From positions 64,310,257-64,374,256 of the forward strand of contig CP154956.1 in assembly GCA_039621445.1 (NCBI GenBank): a stretch of 64,000 bases of DNA. Reading direction: 5' to 3'. The stretch comes from Euglena gracilis. Taxonomy: Eukaryota > Euglenida > Euglenophyceae > Euglenales. This document shows, piece by piece, positions 1 to 8,606 of this stretch. The notes under the pieces were generated by a model. The model worked only from the letters and a program-made list of their open reading frames with translations. It made no database searches and had not been told where the DNA came from. Both the position numbers and the translations under genes were made by a program. How positions within the stretch are numbered: the first letter of the stretch is position 1; every line of letters starts with the position of its first letter.

Positions 1-553
1 TCCATGGCCGGCGTGAGCTTTGTTCTGGAACCCCGAAGTGTCCCAAATATCTGGATCCCCATCTGAAGGTATTGCAGACATACTGACTTACTTGGTTGCT
101 CTTAAACGTTGGACATCACAAAGTGGTTTTTGGGTTAAAACTGCACACCTGCAGCCCGATTTTCTTTCTCAAAAAATTCTGGCAGATCCTGAAAACGGTC
201 ATCGAAATGCCCCGTGTACAGTGGAAGTTGATGAAGCGATTGAGTTCCTTGGTCCCAGGTGGCCACGCTGCACGTAAAACACGTGCTCCAGTGGGTGAAG
301 TTGATGCGAAGAAGGTTTTTCTGCACATCAGTGTGCCTTTCTTACTACACGTGCTGCCCACGACTGCTGCCCACCCGCAGGGCGGTGTTCCCCCCTCACC
401 CTCACCCACCATGCACGGCTACCAAGCCATCGCCCCCGTCGGTGGCGCCAGCGCTTCGTCAAGCCCACACTGGTCATCCCTGCTTTCCCAGGGGGCTGGC
501 GTGTCTCCCACCACACGTTGCCAATTCTACTTCCCCCTGTTTTTTTTTTAAAG
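1..553. other. Region left of PPOX, no gene assigned
   Basis: ATGGCCGGC at 4-12 is directly followed by GTGAGC, a good conventional donor, and might be the last bases of an exon cut by the window edge. Nothing else here could be tied to a protein family. Confidence 0.3.
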
Positions 554-708
554 TGGGCACACGGTCTCCCTTGGTCGCCGTCCCCCAGCCCCCTGCGGCC
601 ATTGCGGTGGTCTGTGGCGCGGCCTGCGTGGTCCTGGTCGCTGCGGCGGCCCAGCCATCGTCCGCACTGCACCTCCGGCTGCCGGAGGTCTCCCACCGCC
701 TCCCGACC
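554..708 (+). other. PPOX: PPOX 5' leader exon, probably untranslated
   Basis: This GC-rich stretch follows a T10-AAAG tract at 541-553, which could be the acceptor for spliced-leader trans-splicing (inference). It has no ATG in any frame. Its 3' end is set by the nonconventional signal: the next six bases are CAACAG, and CAGGCGGTTTAC (712-723) pairs at 10 of 12 positions with GTAAACACCCTG (1921-1932) at the far end of the intron. After splicing, the first ATG is at 1943. One frame reads a signal-like run ([18 protein letters not shown]) but it is out of frame with the enzyme. Confidence 0.55.
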
Positions 709-3477
709 CAACAGGCGGTTTACGTACCAAAGACAATTTCTCTCCCAGAGCGTCATGGCACACGCCTTTTCCCGAATGGCATACTCCGGAATAAATTAAA
801 ATTCTGCACAAGCTGCCAGGTTGTTCAGCATGAAGACTCCCTTGATATCTCAATTTCGGTCGTTTCGAGTGCCGAGGCCACGGAATCACCAACATCCAAG
901 GAGTCAGGGGATGATGGATCAGAAGCTGATAACTTATTTTTGGGGGTTTTATATTTTTTCGCCAAACCAAACGCCCCAGAGGGGGTTTTATGTTTGGGGG
1001 GGTTTGTATTTGGGGGGGTTTATATTTGGGGGGGGTTTAGATAGTCGCCTGCAGAATGGCGGCTGTAGATGGACGTAACAGTGCCCACTGATGGTGCTGT
1101 AATTCGAACTGCGGTAGACTTCGGGCCGGTGAAAGTTCTGACCAATTATATTGCTGACCTCCCACAGCATTGAAGTTTGTTCCGGGTGGTCTGGAGCTAA
1201 CCCCCCCCCCCCCAAATATAAGACACCGGTGTCTTATATTTTGGTGTCGACCAATTTCGCCAAAGGGTGTCTTATATTTGGGGGGTTTTTTATATTTTGG
1301 TCTCAGGCGGATGACTGAGGGGTGTCTTATATTTGGACACTTTTCCAGCAAGTATGTTGTTGTGCTAATGTCCTCGTACCTTCATATATTGGGTTTTCTT
1401 CATGTCTGACGGGTCGTCTTCCGACGCTTTGGAGAGTGTGCATGGTGAAAGCGACCAATCTGCAAGTGGTGATGAACTTGGCGCAACGGACTGCCTCATT
1501 TTTTTTAGAAATTGGAAAATACGAACACTGGCACATTTGTTTGAACGTCATTCATCACCACTTGCAGATTGGTCGCTTTCTTGCTGTTCAAAATAATAGA
1601 TTCTCAACCTTGATCTGCTACACCCAAAAAGCAGTTGCTTCACCCAAAAGCAGTAGACTGGACGTGCATTGGTTGTTTTCATCGCGCCTTGAGACTTGCT
1701 GCTGGGGACTGTGGAAGGCCTTTCATGGGTGGTGTCTTATATTTGGAGAAGTAGGTGCCGGCCCAGGGGTGTCTTATATTTGGGGGGTGTCTTATATTTG
1801 GGTGTCGGCCCGAAAATCCCCAAAGGGTGTCTTATATTTGGGGGGGTGTCTTATAGTGAGGGGTGTGTTGTGTGTGGGGGGGGGTTTACACCCGATCAAA
1901 GTACTGGGAGGCTTGTGCATGTAAACACCCTGCTGGTGGCCGATGGCGCTCTGCCCCCACGCCCCTGCCGTCGTGGACAGCGCTGAGGACGCCGCTCCGG
2001 AGGACTACGCCGCCCCGTGGGCCGCGGCCCAGGACAGCGGCCCGGTGCCGGCCGCCCCCGCCGGCCGGGGCCTCGGCGCCGCCGCCCTGGCGGCCGCGGT
2101 GCTGGCGGCCTGCGCCTGGGTGATCCGCGCCGCCGGCCGCCGGGGTCCGCTGTGGACCGACACACCGTACTTGTCCATGGCTCAGGGCAGCGCCGAGGGG
2201 CCCGGGGCAACCGCTGGCAGTTGGGCGTGTTTGGCCGGGAAACCGCGGGTGAACATTTTTACACCGACTTTGGTGGAAGGTTTCGCGCGTTTTTTTTGCT
2301 GTTTTTTTTGTGTGGCACTGGCCTGGCCGGGCCAGCGTGACCGGGCAGGCCGTGGACGTGGAGGTGGACGCGCTGGTGGTGGGAAGCGGCATCAGCGGGT
2401 CGTGCACCGCGTGGAACCTGCTGAAGAACCAGGGCGTGGCCAACCTCCTGCTGGTGGAGCGCAACCCCGTGGTGGGCGGCGACCAGGGGACGTCGGCGGC
2501 CAGCCGGATTTCTCTGGCACAATGCCGGAAAATATGTTGGTGTTCTTTTGGTTCGGCACTTGGCATTATGATTACTTTTCCATCACCAGGAGTTGGCGTC
2601 CAAGGCCATAACTCCACTTTTTGGAACCCGCACAAGGAAGTCAGATTTGTTGGCTTGTTGAAGGGGGTGGGGGCAGCCGGTGAGTTACTAAGGCAAGGAA
2701 TTGTTGGTCGAAACCTGACATCTGATCAAAATCTGAATCGTTGGACGCAACGTGCTGGGAATGGCAAAGGTAATACCCATTGGTTGCATAAAAATTGCCG
2801 AATAAACCGGTTGTTGGAATGATTTTGCAGCTTTTGGAGCAGTGACAGCCTCAAACAATTTCCTTGACTGCCTCATTTTGCTTTAGTTTGTCCCTTCATT
2901 GGTCGAGTGGAGGCAGTGGGAGGAGGTTAAAATGAGGGGTTTCCCCCCCGTCGTTGGCCGCCAGGATGTCCCCTGCAGGCAACGTCATCTCCCGCGCGGA
3001 CGGCGAGTTCATCTGGGAGGAGGGACCGAACTCGTTCCAGCCCACCCCGGCTATTATGCGGACCGTGTATGAGCTCGGCCTCGTTGATGAGCTCGGCCAG
3101 GACTGCCCGCCACCATGCACTCGTCCCCACAGTCTCTGACTCCCCTGCCTCCTTTCACCCGGCAAGTCAATGCCAGGGAGTTGTTCTGAGCTTTTCAACG
3201 AGAAATGGGGGAAACCACATTCTTGGCAATCAATCACAATCCAACCACAATCCCTGGCGTCCCAAAGGCGATGCTCTTGCCAGACCACCCCCTTCCCTGC
3301 AGGCGGGGCGGTCTGCATGGCAGCCTTTTTCCTTTTGTTTTTTTCCCCCATTTAAGCCCCCTTTGAGGACCTCCCCTGAATCCACCCACAGATCCAGTAT
3401 CCAGTCGAATGGGTTCCCCAAATACACACACACACACGCACAACACACACACACACACACACACACGTAACACACAC

Positions 3478-3508
<31 letters not shown>

Positions 3509-3576
3509 CACACACACACACACACACACAGCACGCACACACAACACGCACACACACACAACACACACACACACAC

Positions 3577-3607
<31 letters not shown>

Positions 3608-3649
3608 CACACACACACACACACACACACACAACACACACACACACAC

Positions 3650-3692
<43 letters not shown>

Positions 3693-3697
3693 CACAC

Positions 3698-3758
<61 letters not shown>

Positions 3759-3811
3759 AACACACACATACATACACACACAACATACACCACACACACA
3801 AACACACACAC

Positions 3812-3886
<75 letters not shown>

Positions 3887-6800
3887 ACACACCACACACA
3901 AAACACACACACACACACACACACACACAACACAACACACAACACACACACACAACACACAACACACACACACACACACACAACACAACACAACACAACA
4001 CAACACAACACACACACAACACAACACAACACAACACAACACACACACACAACACACACACACACACAACACACACACACACAACACACACACACACACA
4101 CACACACAACACAACACAACACAACACAACACAACACAACACACACCACACACAAGGCGCTGGGACTGATGGGAGCTGGGGGACGGTTCGCTGCGGGCCG
4201 TCCTGCGGCCGTGCTGGCGGACGGTAGCCTGCCCCGCTTCGTGTACTGGGAGGGCGGCGGCGCCAGCCCGAAGCCGGCCAACCTCCACGCCCTGCCCACC
4301 AACCTGCCGGGAGACCTGCTGGACTTCAACCTGCTGACGATCCCCGGCACCCAGCGCCCCCCGGCTTGGGGGGTGGGACAGGGCGTGGCCATGTGACGGG
4401 GATGTACCTGTCACGTGGCTCGCACGTTATGTTGTCAGTGTGGGAGACAAGTACTTTCCCAGTGGTGTACCAGACCATACATTTAACCCCTGTGGGACCC
4501 CTCCCACCCCCCGGGGGACGGAGCAACAAAAGAGCACTGGCGTAAGGGGTACCTGGCCACTCACCACACAGCAAGCTGGGCCAGAAGCGAAGTTAGCGCC
4601 GGCCATAAACAGACAAGAAGCCTTAGTGCAACTAAGGGGGATGGGATGGGTGGGTGGGTTTGGGCCGCTCGACCCCGGGGGGGTGGGGTCAGCCCAACCG
4701 GAGGCTGGTTGGCAGGAAAATTTTAAGTGATTTTGGCCGATTTCGGGTGATTTATGCTGGGTGAGTGGGTGGGTTGGGGGAGTTGTGGGTGGGTGGGTTT
4801 TGGCCCGGGAAAAAGTGCCCCGCCCCCCTCCCCGGGGGTCGCTAAGTGGATCCATGGCCTGGACCGCTGGCATTCCGTCAGCCTGAATGCCTGTGCTGAA
4901 TGTCAGCGGCGGTTGGCAAGGCACAGCTGCCGTCAGCTGCCGTCAGCTGCCAACAGCCATTCAGGCTGGGTGTTGGCAAAGGCGAACCCGGTGTTCGGCC
5001 GTTGGCAAAACACAGGCAAAACACCCGCCTGGGACGCTGCGGCCAAAATTCGCGCCGCCTTCGGGGCGCTGGGCTTCATCGCGCCGGCGCCGCCGGCCCC
5101 CTACGAGGAGTCCGTCCGGGAGTTTGTGACCCGCCACCTCGGGGAGGAGACGTTCGAGCGGGTCATCGACCCCTTCGTCAGCGGGGTGTACGCCGGTGAC
5201 CCTGGCCACCGCTGGCCCCTGCTCGGCAAGGGCCTGGTTTGCCCTCACCCCACAGTGGGTTTGCATTCCCTGTGGTAGTTCTGGGCAGGTGGGAAAGAAG
5301 GAAACCTCCTGAGGTCGTGTTCATCGTCACGGTGTCCTGGTGTGGTGTCGATGTGCTCTCCGGAGGTCCAGAGGTGCATGGGACCAGCTGGCGATGCGGG
5401 CCGCTCTGAAGAAGATCCACCGGCTGGAGGGGCTCGGGGACTTGGGCCCTGGGCTGGTGAGCGGGTGTGCCGGTCGGGGTCCTATGCGTGTGTGTGTGTG
5501 TGTGTGTGCGTGTGGGTTTGGGTGATGTGGTGTCCCATTTTTTTGCATTTGCTGGGGAAGTGACACCGAATTACTGATAGCCTGGTAAGGCACCCTTCTG
5601 GACCACTATTCGGAGGATTTCATTTGTAGTTACCTCTGTCTGTGTCGTTGAAGGCCCCAGCAGGAGGGAACGCAAAAGTGTTGCTGCTTTTTTGTGTGTT
5701 TTTTCAATTTCGGATATTTGTTTTTTGTTTTGTTTTTTGTTTTTGCCGTTTTTTTTTCTTTTCTTTCCAGCGATTTTTCATTTTCTCTGTGAAAATTCTT
5801 CTGGACTTTAAAAATTCGACTTTTGGGGCTCAATTTTTCCCCAGACCAAATTTTGTGCATTTTTTGTGTTTTTGGATTTTTTTTGTCAACAGGTTTGAAC
5901 ATTTTTGAACCATGACGTTCCTAAACAAAAAATATACGCCAAAACATAGTTCCTTAAAAAATGCATTTTTTTTGCTAAATTTGTATTTTTTTGCAAAAAT
6001 TTGCATTGCTTGTTGATTTGTGTTGCTTTTATGTCCTTTTTTTTTGGTGGAAGAACAATATGCACCATGTCGAAAAACAGGTAATGTTCCGCCTGCAGGG
6101 CCATCAACCGGTTCAAGGAGGTGGCGAAGGAGAAGCGGGAGAACCCGGCCGACCCGGCGTGGCCCACGTACAAGGGCGGGCAGCTCGGCTCCTTCCGCAA
6201 GGGGCTGCAGACGCTGCCCAACGCCGTGGCCCAGCGGCTCGGGGCGGACCGCGTCAAGACGTCGTGGGCGCTGCGGCGGCCAGGGGGCGTGGCCGGTGGC
6301 CTCCGCCCCTGTGTGCTGCTTCGGACAGCAGAACTTGTTGGAGTTTTGAATGAATTCTTGTGCTCATTGCCTGTGTTTTCGCGGAAGGTTGTATCATTTT
6401 TGTCTGCTGAAGCTGGGACCAGCCTGAGACAGCGGGCTCGACCGAAAAATTTTGAAAGTACCGAAAGAATTTGCATTTTTGAGTGGATTTTGAGCTTTCA
6501 CCTCAAATTTTGGCTGAGAAATACAACTCAGGCGCTGCCTACCCCAGAGTACGCTACGGGTTCCCTGGCGAGCATATGAATTGTGGTGGCAGCCACACAA
6601 CAATGTAGACCTGTAAACCTGTAAATTGACTGCCATCACTCCCGTTTTAGGCATCTGTTGGCCCATTTCGTTCCCCCCCCCCCGTGAGGAAACTCGGAAA
6701 CTTTCAGGGTCCTTGGAGTCCATTGATCTGATATCACAGGAGGTTGTTAGGGTCCCAGGTATTGCCCGACCTTTCGGGTGGCATCTTCGGGGGGGGGGCT

Positions 6801-8606
6801 GGCTACCACCCTGCTCCCTTTTTCCCACTGACGCACACCCCTGCGGACAGCTGGAGAGGGATGGGCCAGGCTTCCGCGCGACGTTCGACACGCCGGAGGG
6901 GCCGAAGGTGGTGCGCGCCAAGTCGGTCTCCGTCACCGCCCCGACGCGGGTGGCCGCGGAGGTGTGCGCTGGGCTGGTGCCTGCCGCCAGTGACCTGGCC
7001 AGAGCGGCCATGGCGTTGGCCCCACCACAGGAGTGAAAGTTTTCCCCTCCCCCATGTCCAGACCGAACCCCATGTGACATTTTGCCACATGGGGTTCAGT
7101 CAGCCGGCCAGTCAGAACGGTCCCCTACATTTTGGCTGCAGCTCCATCCATTACATCCCAGGTCCATTTGGCTTGAATGAATTGCTGTTTTGGGTTACTT
7201 TGCACTCGTCCATCTCCGGCTCATTTGCGGTGAGAATCGGAGGGGCGTCCCTCCCGCCTGGTGGCCCTGGGCCCGGCCAAGGTGTACTCGCCCCCGGTGG
7301 CGTCCGTCACGATTGCGTACCGCAAGGAGTGGTTCAAGGCCCTGCCGGGGGCCCAGCCGGGCAAGCCCCTGGTGGGCTTCGGGCACCTGCTGCCGCGGTC
7401 GATGGGGGTGCGCTCCCTCGGCACCATCTGGTCGTCCTCCCTCTTCCCCGGGCGCGCCCCTGAGGGCTGGGAGCTGCTGCTGACGTACATCGGAGGTGTG
7501 CGGCCGATGTAAACCGACCCACGCGGCGCACGCGTCGTGCGAGGTCGGAGGGCAAGAGGGCGAGGACTGCGCGCGGTCCATATGGACACCCCTTGATGTG
7601 TGGCCTCTGTCAGGTGCTCGGGACAAGGGCATTGCGGAGATGTCTGTGGAGGAGATTGTGAAGCAGGTGGATGCCGACAACCACAAGACTCAGGGGACGT
7701 AAACTGCCGGCATCCTTCAGTTCACTTCCATCTCCACACCACCATGGCTGGGTTTCGATTCTTAACATGTTTTCTATGGCTGGCTCTCCATCCAAACTTT
7801 TGAGCTTGCTTGTTTCACTTCAGGTGAGAAATGGCTGCGAAGTTTGAATTTTTTTGCCCTTGATTAGACCCCCCCCCGGGTATTTAGCCTACCAAATAAC
7901 AGCCCCCTGCCAACAGCATATTTGACCGAAAATCTGCTAAAAAGAGGCTTCCTGTCTGAAATTGGGGTTTTTGGTAATTTTTTTTGCAGGGAAGATTTTT
8001 GCCTCCCCGGCGCTTTGTGCCGTCGGGGAGGTCTTAAATTTTGGGGGGTTCTTGTTTTTTGGATTTTTGCTGGATAGGCCCAGGGTGGACTTATTTTGGG
8101 GGGTCTTTGGGGGTCTTATTTGGGAGGTTGAATGGTGATAAAAATTGAAGAAATGGCATAAGCAGGTGACGGAGGGAAATACGTTTGAGTCTAGTTTGGA
8201 ATTGAGCTCATTCCTTTCAACACATCTCAAGAAGGCGCATTTTTGACTTTCGATTTTTGAAGTCCATCTGAGCCCCAGACTTTGCACCCGAAAAGCGTGA
8301 AGGTTTTTTTCCCACAAAAGGAACAACGCAAGTCCGGTCGGCAGTTTGCGCCGCCTGAGGCAGATCCTGCTCAAGCCGGACGCCCCTGCCGGGAAGCTGC
8401 TCGGGTGCCGCGTGTGGCAGACCGCCATCCCGCAGTACTGCCGCGGCCACCTCGACATCCTCGCCGCCCTGGAACGGGACGAGGCGAAGGTCCCCGGCCT
8501 GTTCCTCGGGGGCAACTACCGCACCGGCGTGGCGTTCGGCGACTGCGTGCAGTTCGGCCTGGACGAGGCGGCCAAGATCGGGGCGTTCCTCGCCACGGCA
8601 AAGTAA
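554..8606 (+). CDS. PPOX: Protoporphyrinogen IX oxidase, plastid HemY/PPOX type (12-exon gene)
   Basis: FAD enzyme that oxidises protoporphyrinogen IX to protoporphyrin IX, the last step shared by heme and chlorophyll synthesis; plastid location is inferred. Coding exons: 1943-2179, 2331-2480, 2981-3094, 4211-4348, 5045-5203, 5382-5464, 6099-6277, 6849-6996, 7266-7495, 7614-7687, 8364-8606. Together they make 1755 nt, 584 codons plus TAA, an uninterrupted frame. Family signatures appear in order: dinucleotide-binding [109 protein letters not shown], and the C-terminal [21 protein letters not shown]. About 80 N-terminal residues are not conserved and hold one hydrophobic segment (roughly residues 40-60), suiting a targeting presequence. 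Introns 1-5, 7 and 8 are nonconventional; 6 and 9 are GT-AG; 10 is ambiguous. The start is the first ATG after the leader exon. Confidence 0.95.
709..1937 (+). other. Intron in the PPOX 5' leader (nonconventional)
   Basis: The ends carry CAACAG and CTGCTGGT and a 10-of-12 stem. Inside are an A/T-poor repeat field of TTATATTTGGGG units and a 30-bp perfect inverted repeat (1447-1476 with 1551-1580). Confidence 0.6.
1197..1889. mobile_element. Inverted-repeat element with C-tract ends (PPOX leader intron)
   Basis: Left end CTAACCCCCC...AAATATAAGACACC; right end GTGTCTTATA...GGGGTTTACA. Multiple GTGTCTTATATTTGGGG units occur inside, together with a 30-bp perfect inverted repeat. Confidence 0.55.
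1938..2179 (+). CDS. PPOX: PPOX exon 1: start codon and N-terminal extension
   Basis: The exon begins five bases after CTG (1930-1932), the nonconventional acceptor signal. ATG is at 1943. It encodes 79 residues: an acidic, alanine-rich stretch, then a hydrophobic segment ([19 protein letters not shown]) followed by basic residues. The exon ends at 2179 before GCTCAG. The hydrophobic segment could be a stop-transfer or anchor element of a euglenid plastid presequence, but no upstream in-frame signal peptide was found. Confidence 0.8.
2180..2330 (+). other. PPOX intron 1 (nonconventional, 151 nt)
   Basis: The ends are GCTCAG and CTGGCCGG. The twelve bases from CAG (CAGGGCAGCGCC) match the complement of GGCACTGGCCTG at 10 of 12 positions. 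The intron keeps phase 0. Confidence 0.85.
2331..2480 (+). CDS. PPOX: PPOX exon 2: FAD-binding Rossmann motif
   Basis: Fifty codons, phase 0 at both ends. It carries the GxGxxG motif as [15 protein letters not shown] and ends ERNPVVGG. The next six intron bases are GACCAG, and the opposite end reads CTGCAGGC before 2981. A GT-AG reading of either border does not give the conserved GGN junction. Confidence 0.93.
2481..2980 (+). other. PPOX intron 2 (nonconventional)
   Basis: Starts GACCAG and ends CTGCAGGC. CAGGGGAC pairs with GTCCCCTG, and GGCGGCCA with TGGCCGCC, giving about 16 pairs in two blocks separated by a small internal loop. Confidence 0.9.
2981..3094 (+). CDS. PPOX: PPOX exon 3: EEGPNSFQP segment
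   Basis: Thirty-eight codons beginning [10 protein letters not shown] and containing [14 protein letters not shown], one of the most conserved PPOX blocks. The exon ends DEL before GGCCAG, with no GT at the border. Confidence 0.93.
3095..4210 (+). other. PPOX intron 3 (nonconventional) with long CA tract
   Basis: Starts GGCCAG and ends CTGCGGCC. Blocks GGCC, AGGAC and GCCCGC at the 5' end pair with GGCC, GTCCT and GCGGGC at the 3' end: 15 pairs with a two-base bulge and one mismatch. About 730 nt of CA-rich repeat lie within. Confidence 0.92.
3423..4157. repeat. (CA)n/(CAACA)n tract, about 735 nt
   Basis: A long impure CA tract that turns into ACAACA and AACAC variants at the right end. It lies inside PPOX intron 3; open frames across it are not coding. 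Confidence 0.98.
4211..4348 (+). CDS. PPOX: PPOX exon 4
   Basis: Forty-six codons, [16 protein letters not shown] through [12 protein letters not shown]. There is no AG at the acceptor; CTGCGGCC ends the intron. The donor side reads ACCCAG. Joined to exon 3 it restores [14 protein letters not shown], the expected spacing. Confidence 0.92.
4349..5044 (+). other. PPOX intron 4 (nonconventional)
   Basis: Starts ACCCAG and ends CTGCGGCC. CAGCG pairs with CGCTG at the conserved positions. At 4873-4968 it holds short repeats of a GTCAGCTGCC-like unit. Confidence 0.85.
5045..5203 (+). CDS. PPOX: PPOX exon 5
   Basis: Fifty-three codons, [11 protein letters not shown] through [10 protein letters not shown]. 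The intron before it ends CTGCGGCC. The intron after it begins GGCCAC instead of NNNCAG, and its far end has GTG instead of CTG, so the pair is kept. Confidence 0.93.
5204..5381 (+). other. PPOX intron 5 (nonconventional, CAC/GTG pair)
   Basis: Starts GGCCAC and ends GTGCATGG. CACC, CTGG and CC pair with GGTG, CCAG and GG. The usual CAG-CTG pair is replaced by CAC-GTG, which preserves pairing. Confidence 0.85.
5382..5464 (+). CDS. PPOX: PPOX exon 6
   Basis: It encodes [27 protein letters not shown] and ends inside a glycine codon before a conventional GTGTGC donor. The upstream border has no AG. Confidence 0.9.
6099..6277 (+). CDS. PPOX: PPOX exon 7
   Basis: A conventional CTGCAG acceptor opens the exon, which encodes [20 protein letters not shown], then [20 protein letters not shown] and [10 protein letters not shown]. 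It ends before GGCCAG. CAGGGG just inside the intron pairs with CCCCTG at the other end. Confidence 0.93.
6278..6848 (+). other. PPOX intron 7 (nonconventional)
   Basis: Starts GGCCAG and ends CTGCGGAC; CAGGGG pairs with CCCCTG. The intron interrupts an arginine-glutamine junction in phase 1. Confidence 0.85.
6849..6996 (+). CDS. PPOX: PPOX exon 8
   Basis: It follows CTGCGGAC and encodes [20 protein letters not shown], then the strand region [19 protein letters not shown]. It ends before GGCCAG in phase 2. Confidence 0.9.
6997..7265 (+). other. PPOX intron 8 (nonconventional)
   Basis: Starts GGCCAG and ends CTGGTGGC. CAG and GCGG pair with CTG and CCGC, with one unpaired A. Confidence 0.75.
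7266..7495 (+). CDS. PPOX: PPOX exon 9
   Basis: It encodes [19 protein letters not shown], then [40 protein letters not shown]. The acceptor side is nonconventional (CTGGTGGC); the donor is conventional GTGTGC. Confidence 0.93.
7614..7687 (+). CDS. PPOX: PPOX exon 10
   Basis: Conventional acceptor CTGTCAG. It encodes the end of YIGGARDKG and [17 protein letters not shown]. The junction to exon 11 can slide by one G, so intron 10 is intermediate between the two intron classes: CAGG near the start, CCTG near the end, and AG at the border. Confidence 0.88.
8364..8606 (+). CDS. PPOX: PPOX exon 11: C-terminus and stop
   Basis: Eighty codons plus TAA. It starts [19 protein letters not shown] and ends with [20 protein letters not shown] and [16 protein letters not shown]. 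The glycine-rich block is the C-terminal FAD contact region of the family. Confidence 0.95.
   Translation: MLLKPDAPAGKLLGCRVWQTAIPQYCRGHLDILAALERDEAKVPGLFLGGNYRTGVAFGDCVQFGLDEAAKIGAFLATAK

Noticed and set aside
554-708. Signal peptide exon for PPOX
   Set aside because: The hydrophobic frame has no ATG and, after the stem-supported splice, runs to a stop in exon 1 instead of entering the enzyme.
2310-2822. PPOX exon 2 running on to a stop at 2822
   Set aside because: After GG the frame loses family similarity; splicing at 2480 to 2981 restores GGNV and the EEGPNSF block.
2479-2978. GC-AG introns in PPOX (donor at 2479, acceptor CAG at 2978)
   Set aside because: It gives the same junction for intron 2, but cannot explain introns 3 and 5, which have no AG; one CAG...CTG rule explains all.
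3230-4414. Long Cys/Val or His/Thr-rich open frames
   Set aside because: They are translations of the (CA)n tract in PPOX intron 3, as are the similar frames at 42.8, 50.9 and 57.3 kb.
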